Below are positions 1-5,277 of a stretch of DNA of 17,880 nt, in pieces. This stretch comes from an uncultured Clostridia bacterium (GTDB taxonomy: Bacteria; Bacillota; Clostridia; TANB77; CAG-508). The stretch is from assembly GCA_948919095.1 (NCBI GenBank), contig CAQYCU010000002.1:45668-63547 (forward strand), in the 5' to 3' direction. The notes below the pieces were generated by a model. It worked only from the letters and a program-made list of their open reading frames with translations, had not been told where the DNA came from and ran no database searches. Numbering within the stretch: the first letter of the stretch is position 1; each line of letters begins with the position of its first letter. A program made the position numbers and the translations under genes.

Positions 1-61
1 AGGTTCATAGTCTTCTATTGAAAATACCCTAAATTAAAGAAATATTCTCATACCCGCGCTT

Positions 62-90
62 ATTATATACTATTTTTTTCTGATTATCAA
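62..90 (-). promoter_or_regulatory. Sigma-A promoter reading out of the left edge
   Basis: On the minus strand there is TTGATA (85-90), a 17-bp spacer and TATAAT (62-67), five and six matches to the vegetative consensus. The start point would be near 55. The transcript would begin within a locally G+C-rich GCGCGGG and leave the window. What it serves cannot be seen: only a five-codon reading frame (MRIFL) fits before the edge. It starts just past the stop of the unknown membrane-protein gene, so it marks a new transcription unit. Confidence 0.6.
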
Positions 91-99
91 GTATTTTTA

Positions 100-840
100 T
101 TATATTCTCTTAAATACAATATTTTCAAAATTTTCTATTGTATTTGTTGTTACTCCTTCTTTCTTTATGTCTCCTGTTGGTAATTCTAATGTTGCTCTTC
201 CTTTGTATTTTGTTTTGTCTGTTTGTATTATTATATCAAATTCTAGTGTTATTTTTACATCTTCTAAGTTTATATTTGATTTTTCTAATAGTCTACCATC
301 ATACATTATTTCTTCATCATCATTTGAACTATATTCTGATATATTTTGATTTAACACTCTAAAAAGTATAGTTCCTCCTTGATTTGCTATGCTAAGTGTT
401 TTTTCATTATTTTCACTTGCTCCCTTATAAGTTAAGGCTCCCTCTACTTTGAAATTATCTTCATATGAAAATCTTTTTCCTTCTGTACTATTTGGCATAT
501 ATATTTTTATTTTTTCGCTATTTTTACCTTTTATTTCAAAGTTTTCAAGTGTTACTTGTTCTATATATGAGATTAAATCACTTTGTGAATTTTTTTGTAA
601 TTCTATGTAAATATCATTGTATTGGTTTATGTCTATATTCCATTTATAATTTTCTGGATTTTCTGCTTTTGTTTTAGCTTCTGCACTACTTATTGTTTGT
701 ATTTTTTTTAATATAAATGGCATGTTGGTTTCCCCTTCTGTCTTATATTTTAGCATTATTGATAGAGATAGTCCAAATGCTAATACTATTATTGCTAGTA
801 CTACTCCTTTATTTATTTTATTTTTAATTATTTTATTCAT
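100..840 (-). CDS. Unknown single-pass membrane-anchored protein
   Basis: This 246-residue protein is not one I recognise. It has a short basic N-terminus (MNKIIKNKINK), one hydrophobic segment at about residues 12-30, and a long hydrophilic remainder rich in Asn, Glu, Lys and Ile. No cysteine motif or catalytic signature is visible. The topology suggests a short inner tail, one membrane anchor and an extracytoplasmic domain of about 210 residues, probably beta-rich from its alternating hydrophobic pattern. The ATG is preceded by GAAGGG about ten bases upstream. The gene starts 51 bases after tRNA-Ser on the same strand with no terminator between, so it may be co-transcribed with tadA and the tRNA. 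A uncharacterised surface or sporulation protein is possible, but nothing in the sequence proves it. Confidence 0.75.
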   Translation of the reverse strand: MNKIIKNKINKGVVLAIIVLAFGLSLSIMLKYKTEGETNMPFILKKIQTISSAEAKTKAENPENYKWNIDINQYNDIYIELQKNSQSDLISYIEQVTLENFEIKGKNSEKIKIYMPNSTEGKRFSYEDNFKVEGALTYKGASENNEKTLSIANQGGTILFRVLNQNISEYSSNDDEEIMYDGRLLEKSNINLEDVKITLEFDIIIQTDKTKYKGRATLELPTGDIKKEGVTTNTIENFENIVFKRI

Positions 841-890
841 TAATTATTTTCCCTTCTTTTGAATAATTTTGTGTGTTAATTTTTTATTGT

Positions 891-983
891 TGGCGGAGAA
901 AGTGGGATTCGAACCCACGTGCAAGTTTTCACTCACAATCTGTTTTCGAGACAGTCCCGTTATGACCACTTCGGCATTTCTCC
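891..983 (-). tRNA. tRNA-Ser (anticodon CGA)
   Basis: Read on the minus strand this is a 93-base class II tRNA. The acceptor arms GGAGAAA and TTTCTCC pair, followed by discriminator G and an encoded CCA (893-891). The anticodon loop CTCGAAA gives CGA, which decodes UCG. A long variable arm (from about 938 to 918) and the T-loop GTTCGAATCC are visible. The long variable arm is typical of tRNA-Ser. Its 5' quarter overlaps the last codons of tadA, so maturation of the tRNA must cut the tadA transcript. Confidence 0.96.
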
Positions 984-1481
984 TTGTTTTAATAGATCAA
1001 TTTTATTTGAATTTTTTAATGTTGCTTTGTTTTTTCTAAGCATTTTAAAGAATTTTTTTAGCATTTCTTCGCATTCTTTTTGACATACATTATATTCTGT
1101 TTCTACATGATGATTAAATTTATAGTCTTCAAATAAATTAAATACTGAACCGCAACTTCCTGTTTTTTCGTCCATTGTTCCTATATATATTTTCTTTATT
1201 CTTGATTGTAAAATTGCTCCTGCACACATACTACATGGCTCTAAGGTTACATACATTTCACAGTTTATTAATCTCCACGATTGTAACTTTTTACTTGCTT
1301 TTTGAATTGCTATTATTTCGGCATGTTTTGTTGCATCCTTTTTTTCTTCTTTTTGATTATATGCTTTTGCAATTATTTTATTATCTTTTACTATTACTAC
1401 ACCAACTGGTACTTCTAATTTATCATATGCTTTTTCTGCTTGCTTTATTGCTTCTTTCATAAATCTCTTTTTTTCTTCCAC
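960..1481 (-). CDS. tadA: tRNA adenosine(34) deaminase TadA
   Basis: TadA deaminates A34 to inosine in tRNA-Arg(ACG), letting it read CGU, CGC and CGA. The protein has 173 residues. It shows the cytidine/deoxycytidylate deaminase zinc site: HAE at 53-55 (His ligand, Glu proton shuttle) and PCSMC at 82-86 (two Cys ligands). The start is GTG at 1481 with GGAG nine bases upstream; an in-frame ATG at codon 8 is an alternative. Usual bacterial TadA is about 150-165 residues, and the extra tail here is odd. The final residues GEMPKWS are translated from the acceptor and D-arm of the downstream tRNA-Ser, and the stop lies inside the tRNA gene. The family assignment is secure; whether the native protein really carries this tail is inferred only from the reading frame. 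Confidence 0.95.
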   Translation of the reverse strand: MEEKKRFMKEAIKQAEKAYDKLEVPVGVVIVKDNKIIAKAYNQKEEKKDATKHAEIIAIQKASKKLQSWRLINCEMYVTLEPCSMCAGAILQSRIKKIYIGTMDEKTGSCGSVFNLFEDYKFNHHVETEYNVCQKECEEMLKKFFKMLRKNKATLKNSNKIDLLKQGEMPKWS

Positions 1482-1592
1482 TTTTTATTTCTCCATATCT
1501 TATTGGCTTCTATGATATTAACATATTTTTGTTTTATTTGCAATAATTTAATTTTAACTAAACTGTATAATAACATATTTTCTAAATTATAT

Positions 1593-1633
1593 AAAAACAG
1601 AATAGCTCCTAGGAGGGATACTATTCTGTTTTT
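1593..1633. terminator. Bidirectional intrinsic terminator
   Basis: A perfect 10-bp stem (AACAGAATAG at 1596-1605 with CTATTCTGTT at 1621-1630) encloses a 15-base loop that holds a second palindrome, CTCCTAGGAG. T-runs follow on both strands (TTTTT at 1629-1633; AAAAA at 1593-1597 read from the minus strand). It ends transcription of the minus-strand gene at 1755-2054 before tadA. Confidence 0.8.
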
Positions 1634-1754
1634 GTAATTTTAAAAATTTTCGTGGGTATCTTTGCTTTTGCTTTATCTTTTGTTATTTCTGGTATTTCTC
1701 TTCATAAATTATCTTTTTTGAGGTATTATATAAATGAAATACAACTTTTGAGTT

Positions 1755-2054
1755 TTAAGAAATCAATGTTTCATTATCTAAACTATTTTTGTTTTTTAGA
1801 TAGTCTTCGATTATGTATGATGTTTGTGTAAGGTCATTGCTATTTCTTATTAAATTGTTTAGAATTTCTTCTGCTTCTTCTTTACTATTTACAATATTAT
1901 GCATTACTAATTCATTATCTTTTGAATTTTCATTTTCAGAATTCTTTGAAATTTGCACTCCAAATTTTTCGTCTTCTAATATGTAATAAACAATCTTTTC
2001 TTCTTTTTTGTTAGTTGTTTCTTTTATAGTAATCTCTGCAAATTCTCTTAACAT
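1755..2054 (-). CDS. Small protein resembling DUF6514
   Basis: This is a 99-residue soluble protein with no signal peptide. The layout KIVYYILEDEKFGVQI, then a segment resembling NIVNSKEEAEEILNNLI, then IIEDYL near the end, resembles the clostridial DUF6514 family as I remember it. In that family a YY-LxE strand is followed by a short helix and a V/I-xDWL-type tail. The function of that family is not known. The ATG has a very good AAAGGAG eight bases upstream, and a promoter lies 50 bases further up. It appears to be a single-gene unit ending at the hairpin near 1600. The coding call is strong; the family call is tentative. Confidence 0.8.
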   Translation of the reverse strand: MLREFAEITIKETTNKKEEKIVYYILEDEKFGVQISKNSENENSKDNELVMHNIVNSKEEAEEILNNLIRNSNDLTQTSYIIEDYLKNKNSLDNETLIS

Positions 2055-2101
2055 TTGTTCTACTCCTTTCTGTGCTTTTTTTCTTTTGTGGGCACCCTAA
2101 T

Positions 2102-2130
2102 ATAATACATCATTATTTTTAATAAGTCAA
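2102..2130 (-). promoter_or_regulatory. Sigma-A promoter of the DUF6514-like gene
   Basis: On the minus strand: TTGACT (2125-2130), a 17-bp spacer, TATTAT (2102-2107). The predicted start near 2095 leaves a leader of about 40 bases containing GGGTGCCCAC. The promoter sits between the Spo0A-domain gene and the DUF6514-like gene and gives the latter its own expression. Confidence 0.6.
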
Positions 2131-2159
2131 TAACTTTTTCCAATTTTTTCATTTTTTTT

Positions 2160-2537
2160 TTACATTTTCTTACATATATGATTATAGTTTATTTTATGAT
2201 TTTCTTGTATGTTGTTGGAAATTATTATTATGAATAATTTGGGTGATAATTTTCTTCTGTAATAAGTGTTGAAATATTTGTTTATTATTTCTTTATCTGT
2301 ATTTTCATACATTATGTTTATTAGTTTACTAATACACCATAATACATTTTCAGATCTCGTTCCGTATTCTTTTGCAATCTTCGGATATATATATTGGTTA
2401 AAATTTTTGATTTTCCTTTTGTCTTTAGTTACTAAATATATTGCATCTACTAAATATTTGAATGCTATTGAATTTATACTAAAGTTAAAGTATCTTAACT
2501 CTTTAACAATTACGCTATATAATTCTTGATCTGTCAT
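2160..2537 (-). CDS. Stand-alone Spo0A C-terminal-type DNA-binding protein
   Basis: This 125-residue protein consists almost wholly of a domain that aligns with the C-terminal effector domain of Spo0A. Matching elements include SIAFKYLVDAIYLV (Spo0A GYQYLREAIMMV), YPKIAKEYGT (YPDIAKKYNT), and NKYFNTYYRRKLSPKLFIIIISNNI near the end (LFGYT...KPTNSEFIAMIADKL). There is no receiver domain, so no phosphorylation input. In the helix that reads the 0A box in Spo0A (SRVERAIR) this protein has ENVLWCIS, so several DNA-contacting Arg/Glu positions appear to be lost. It may bind another site, or act through protein contacts. The start ATG has AAGGAG 12 bases upstream, slightly long. It lies next to the foreign cassette, and its own codon use looks native. 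Confidence 0.8.
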   Translation of the reverse strand: MTDQELYSVIVKELRYFNFSINSIAFKYLVDAIYLVTKDKRKIKNFNQYIYPKIAKEYGTRSENVLWCISKLINIMYENTDKEIINKYFNTYYRRKLSPKLFIIIISNNIQENHKINYNHICKKM

Positions 2538-2563
2538 ACATAACTTATTCTCCTTCCCACTAT

Positions 2564-2591
2564 TTCCTATTTTTTATCATTAGTTCCTATT
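2564..2591 (-). repeat. Two direct AATAGGAA motifs upstream of the Spo0A-domain gene
   Basis: AATAGGAA occurs at 2564-2571 and 2584-2591 (minus strand), with centres 20 bp apart, roughly two helical turns. The spacing suits a pair of regulator sites between the candidate promoter and the gene. A third copy (AATAGGAAAT) lies in the leader of the XRE gene at about 4548-4557. In DNA this A+T-rich the motif could recur by chance. Confidence 0.3.
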
Positions 2592-2603
2592 GGGTTGCTA
2601 TAA

Positions 2604-2631
2604 ATAATAATATGTATTATATTTATGTTAA
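2604..2631 (-). promoter_or_regulatory. Candidate promoter of the Spo0A-domain gene
   Basis: Minus strand: TTAACA (2626-2631), a 16-bp spacer, TATTAT (2604-2609). Matches are moderate and the region is so A+T-rich that alternatives exist. It is placed 67 bp upstream of the start codon. Confidence 0.35.
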
Positions 2632-2690
2632 GTCCAACTTTTTTTAATTATCAACTATGGGCTTTTTATTTTGCCTTTAGTTTGGTAATA

Positions 2691-2743
2691 GGAATGATGG
2701 ATAAGAGGCTTTTTTTTTCAGTCAAATAGTGATGCATAACTTG
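2691..2743 (+). repeat. Left terminal inverted repeat of the cassette
   Basis: Blocks in order: GGAATGAT (2691-2698), GGATAAGAGGCT (2699-2710), TCAGTC (2718-2723), TGCATAACTTG (2733-2743). Each has an inverted partner at 3255-3310. Confidence 0.7.
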
Positions 2744-2777
2744 GAAACAACGGTATGAATGAGAGGAGCTATTTTTT

Positions 2778-3281
2778 ATGAAAATTACTCGGAAAGTTTT
2801 TGCAATTCTGTTGGTCGCGTGCCTGATTGTGTTGCCCTGTGCAACTGCCTTCGCATCCGATACGGGGGTCACTCCCGCCAATGAGGCTACCATGCCCATG
2901 AGCGATGTTACCGTTCCTGTCTGCGAAGAGGATGCGCCTGCGGCTGACACAACCGAAATTGCGCCGCATCAGAGCATCGGGCGGCTGCTGGCTGGAGGTT
3001 CCAATGATTTCTATGGTGATGGATACATTTATGTGTACCTGGACTCTGGAAATTCTTGGGCAGATATCCAAGCTGGAACTGGTCCGTCAAGTTGCACTGG
3101 AGCTGTCAAGATTTCTGTCAAGTTTCCTGATGGAGACTGGCATTCCCTTGGCACAGTTATGGCTAACGCTGACCACACTCTGTACAACGAGTTTACTTAC
3201 TTGCCGAAAGGAACATATACCTTTTTGTTCGAAAACACAACTAATGACTGGATTCAAGTTTATGCAAACATCTACGACTGA
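2778..3281 (+). CDS. Secreted protein of unknown function, cassette cargo
   Basis: This is a 167-residue protein with a classical signal peptide: KITRK, a hydrophobic core at 7-22, and a likely cut after AFA at 24-26. LVAC at 12-15 loosely fits a lipobox but lies inside the hydrophobic core, so a lipoprotein is unlikely. Residues 27-70 form an acidic, Pro/Thr/Ala-rich linker. From about 75 to the end there is a compact, aromatic-rich, probably all-beta domain (DGYIYVYLDSG, AVKISVKFPDGDWHSLG, GTYTFLFENTTNDWIQVYANIYD). Two cysteines (49 and 106) remain after processing. The start has GAGAGGAG nine bases upstream. Codon choice (GCG, CCC, CTG, CGG) is unlike every neighbour and suggests a donor of about 50% G+C. 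The last nine codons lie inside the right inverted repeat. I do not recognise the family. The fold resembles carbohydrate-binding or adhesion modules only in general pattern. Confidence 0.85.
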   Translation: MKITRKVFAILLVACLIVLPCATAFASDTGVTPANEATMPMSDVTVPVCEEDAPAADTTEIAPHQSIGRLLAGGSNDFYGDGYIYVYLDSGNSWADIQAGTGPSSCTGAVKISVKFPDGDWHSLGTVMANADHTLYNEFTYLPKGTYTFLFENTTNDWIQVYANIYD

Positions 3282-3310
3282 TTGATTTAGCCTCTTATCC
3301 AATCATTTCG
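3255..3310 (-). repeat. Right terminal inverted repeat of the cassette
   Basis: Inverted partner of 2691-2743: CAAGTTTATGCA (3255-3266), GACTGA (3276-3281), AGCCTCTTATCC (3289-3300), AATCATTTC (3301-3309). The 7- and 9-base gaps match those on the left, with one or two single-base indels. It contains the stop codon of the cargo gene. Confidence 0.7.
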
Positions 3311-3346
3311 GAAGAGCTTGTGGTGAAAACTGCAGGTTCTTTCATT

Positions 3347-4510
3347 TTAAATAATTAAATCTTTATCTTTTACACAATTTAATTTTACATTATAATATTT
3401 TCTATTATTAGAGTCCATTTCTCCGCTTGTGTAAAAGATTGGTATATATAATTCACTATCTAATTCCATTACCAAAGAATTAATTTTTAAACTATATATA
3501 TTTCTGTTTTTTATCTTTTGTGTTTTTAATAAATTAATCTTTAGTGAATTTCCAAGTTTTCTTTTAAAATTATTTTGTATCACTTCTGGAAACATGCTAT
3601 ACATATATCTTCCATTTTCATATCTGTCTTTATTAGCTATTTCTCTTGCTTTTTCTGTATTGCCATTGGTATAAGTAATTTGAAAATTATAATCTAAATT
3701 CATTATAGTTACTACTTTCATTGTTAGTTGTCCAATATCATTATATGTATAATTTTCTATCTTATATTTATTATTTTTATACCAAATTTCTTCTTTTTCT
3801 TTTAAAAAGTCATTATTATAAGTTTTCATTTCACAATAATAATTATCTAAGTTCTCATACTTTGATACCTTTTTACCTATTTGTGTTAACACATTAAACT
3901 TATATGCTGAATAACCTATGTATACAAACGAAATACAAATCAATATTGTTAAAATTATTTTTCTAGCTTTCTTTATATTTCTAATTTTTCTCTCTTTACT
4001 ACTTTTATCTTGTTCTTCTTTCAAGTCTTTTCTTAAGTTTATACTTAAATCCTTTAAGTGGGTTTTTAAGTCAGTTTTCAAATTTTGTTGTAAATCAGTC
4101 TTTAGGTCCTCTTTTATATCTGCCTTTAAGTCAGTCTTCAAATCTTCCTTAATATCTGCTTTTATATCAGTTTTTATGTCTTCTTTAATGTCAATTTTCA
4201 AATCTTCCTTTAAATCACTTTTCAAATCTTCCTTTAGATTTGTCTTTAGTTCATCGGTTAAACTTTTTCTTTTGTTATCATTTGTATTGTTTGTATTATT
4301 GTTTTCACTTTTCTCTTCTTTTGATATTTCCTCTAATGTAACACCAAGCAAATTGCATATTGCTTCTAAATTTTTACTACTTGGAATAACTTTTCCATTT
4401 TCCCAATTACTTAATGTTTCTCTTGTTACTCCTAGCTTCTCTGAAAATTTTTCTTGAGATAACTTACTTTCTTTTCTTAATTCACTAAGCTTCTTCATTA
4501 TTTCTTCCAT
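3347..4510 (-). CDS. Membrane-anchored XRE regulator with tetrad-repeat linker
   Basis: This 387-residue protein has four parts. Residues 8-62 are a Cro/C1-type helix-turn-helix (KLSQEKFSEKLGVTRETLSNWENGK). Residues 86-153 are 17 tandem four-residue units of the form x-D-L/I-K. Residues 185-204 are one transmembrane helix after a basic stretch. Residues 215-387 are a mostly beta, polar domain that should lie outside the cell. One-pass topology puts the DNA-binding domain inside and a sensor-like domain outside, suggesting signal transfer across the membrane. The outer domain faintly recalls LolA-like ligand-binding modules (EEIWYKNNKYKIE); this is weak. The ATG at 4510 has AAGGGG upstream, and the ATG at codon 5 is also possible. 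No partner gene is adjacent; two palindromes lie upstream as candidate operators. Confidence 0.85.
   Translation of the reverse strand: MEEIMKKLSELRKESKLSQEKFSEKLGVTRETLSNWENGKVIPSSKNLEAICNLLGVTLEEISKEEKSENNNTNNTNDNKRKSLTDELKTNLKEDLKSDLKEDLKIDIKEDIKTDIKADIKEDLKTDLKADIKEDLKTDLQQNLKTDLKTHLKDLSINLRKDLKEEQDKSSKERKIRNIKKARKIILTILICISFVYIGYSAYKFNVLTQIGKKVSKYENLDNYYCEMKTYNNDFLKEKEEIWYKNNKYKIENYTYNDIGQLTMKVVTIMNLDYNFQITYTNGNTEKAREIANKDRYENGRYMYSMFPEVIQNNFKRKLGNSLKINLLKTQKIKNRNIYSLKINSLVMELDSELYIPIFYTSGEMDSNNRKYYNVKLNCVKDKDLII
4052..4255 (-). repeat. 17-unit tetrad repeat (xD[L/I]K) coding tract
   Basis: Minus-strand codons for residues 86-153 of the XRE protein form a degenerate 12-base tandem repeat, seen on the plus strand as repeated (c)ttcaaatc and tttatatcag-like units. 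At the protein level nearly every fourth residue is Leu or Ile, followed by Lys and mostly preceded by Asp. The DNA copies differ at many silent positions, so the array is not a very recent slippage product and the protein pattern is maintained. Confidence 0.85.
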
Positions 4511-4536
4511 TTTACTTCCCCTTATCTTTTGTAAAT

Positions 4537-4546
4537 ATCACCTCCT
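4537..4546 (-). promoter_or_regulatory. Full-length Shine-Dalgarno with no start codon near
   Basis: The minus strand reads AGGAGGTGAT, a complete anti-16S complement, but 26 bases before the XRE ATG and with no ATG, GTG or TTG at normal spacing. A weaker AAGGGG nearer the ATG presumably serves the gene. It could be a ribosome standby site or belong to a non-canonical mini-ORF. Confidence 0.4.
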
Positions 4547-4568
4547 CCATTTCCTATTAGCTTGAACG

Positions 4569-4597
4569 ATTATACTGTTATTTTAAAATATTATCTA
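4569..4597 (-). promoter_or_regulatory. Promoter of the XRE regulator gene
   Basis: Minus strand: TATAAT (4569-4574), a 17-bp spacer and a poor -35, TAGATA (4592-4597). The expected start near 4562 gives a leader of about 50 bases. The weak -35 would suit a regulated promoter. Confidence 0.5.
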
Positions 4598-4605
4598 TAA
4601 AATGC

Positions 4606-4640
4606 ATTTCACATCTTGTGAAATTCGGCGATTTTTCGCC
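4606..4640. promoter_or_regulatory. Twin palindromes upstream of the XRE gene
   Basis: ATTTCAC-5-GTGAAAT (4606-4624) is followed two bases later by GGCGA-4-TCGCC (4627-4640), both perfect. They lie just upstream of the candidate -35 of the XRE gene and are the only G+C-containing structure for hundreds of bases. An autoregulatory operator is the simplest reading; a terminator is unlikely since no T-run follows. Confidence 0.45.
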
Positions 4641-5127
4641 TTGTAATATAGAAAATTTTGGAAGCTGATTATTCAAAAATGATTTATTTTTTCATATGCT
4701 GAGTTCATTTTACATTTTTTATGTTTTTTTAAAATTTTTACAAATTTATTTTGTTTTCGCCAACTTTTTCCATTGCAATATATATTGTTGTTTACATAAT
4801 ATGTGTTTTTGTAATATTAATGTGTGTTTTCTTGTTAACATAATGCGTGCTAAAAAGAACTCTTTGAAATATTATAAACTTTTAAATAAAATTTTTCAAT
4901 TAATTTTACTATTTTTTTATTTTAATATTATATTCCATTTAAATCTTATTATATTTTATTATTAATATTTTATATAAATTTTTTGATTTATTATTTATTT
5001 TTAATTTTCTATTTATTTTTAATGTATTTTTATTAATTACTTTTATATTCTACATAATTATTTATGAAAAAGTATTTATTATGTAATTTAATGTATTACA
5101 GTCATGTTGTTGTAATTTAATAATATA
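4641..5127. other. Gene-free A+T-rich stretch
   Basis: Nearly 500 bases of A/T-dominated sequence between the XRE regulatory region and the tRNA-Arg terminator. The only longer open frame (plus strand, 4696-4965) encodes low-complexity Phe/Leu/Ile/Tyr/Asn residues and has no ribosome site. I see no RNA gene, repeat or credible promoter beyond what A+T-rich sequence gives by chance. Confidence 0.6.
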
Positions 5128-5169
5128 AAGCCTTATAAAATTGATTTCTCAATACTCATAAGACTTTTT
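5128..5169. terminator. Terminator after tRNA-Arg
   Basis: A nine-pair stem with one G-U pair (5128-5136 with 5158-5166) and an inner ATTG/CAAT extension. It lies six bases past the tRNA 3' end on the minus strand. The T-run is interrupted on the minus strand (TTTATATT) and better on the plus strand (TTTTT at 5165-5169). Confidence 0.6.
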
Positions 5170-5172
5170 ATT

Positions 5173-5248
5173 TGGTGTGCCATAAGGGACTCGAACCCCT
5201 CTCGTAAGTTTAGGAAACTTATGCTCTATCCAGATGAGCTAATGGCAC
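5173..5248 (-). tRNA. tRNA-Arg (anticodon CCU)
   Basis: A 76-base tRNA on the minus strand. The acceptor arms GTGCCAT and ATGGCAC are followed by A and an encoded CCA (5175-5173). The D-arm is GCTC...GAGC, the anticodon stem TAAGT/ACTTA, with loop TTCCTAA giving CCU, which decodes AGG. The T-loop is GTTCGAGTC. It starts 29 bases after the ttcA-like stop, on the same strand, and is probably co-transcribed with it. Position 32 is U, so it is not itself a 2-thiocytidine-32 substrate. Confidence 0.96.
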
Positions 5249-5277
5249 ATTTATTAACGTTTTTCAGATTTTATTAA

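Larger units (their letters stand above)
2691..3310. mobile_element. Inverted-repeat-bounded cargo cassette, no transposase
   Basis: About 620 bp with base composition clearly unlike the surroundings (near half G+C by eye, against roughly a quarter outside). The ends are imperfect inverted repeats of about 50 bp. The shared blocks occur in the same order, and the spacings between them match: AATGAT, GGATAAGAGGCT, 7 bases, TCAGTC, 9 bases, TGCATAA, CTTG. The only passenger is a secreted-protein gene on the plus strand. No recombinase or transposase is encoded, so movement would need help in trans, as for MITE-like elements carrying cargo. I could not identify a clean target-site duplication, so the exact ends are uncertain by several bases. 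Confidence 0.65.

Noticed and set aside
2666..3302. Minus-strand and second plus-frame open frames within the cassette
   Set aside because: They have no ribosome site, and the plus-strand frame at 2778-3281 has a signal peptide, good ribosome site and sensible composition; the others are shadows due to higher G+C.
2691..3310. Integron gene cassette with attC
   Set aside because: The repeats are at both ends and inverted over about 50 bp; there is no single attC-like folded site at one end and no integrase.
2690..3345. Assembly chimera explaining the G+C jump
   Set aside because: Considered, but ordered inverted repeats placed at both composition boundaries are better explained by insertion; read coverage would settle it.
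4052..4255. CRISPR-like array
   Set aside because: The short periodic units are contiguous 12-base coding repeats in frame with a protein; there are no spacers.
3918..4457. Plus-strand 179-residue open frame with repeated KSVFKSS units
   Set aside because: It is the antisense of the XRE gene's tetrad repeat; its repeats simply mirror the real coding tract.
4696..4965. Plus-strand 89-residue open frame
   Set aside because: Low-complexity Phe/Leu/Ile/Asn composition, no ribosome site, in A/T-only intergenic DNA.
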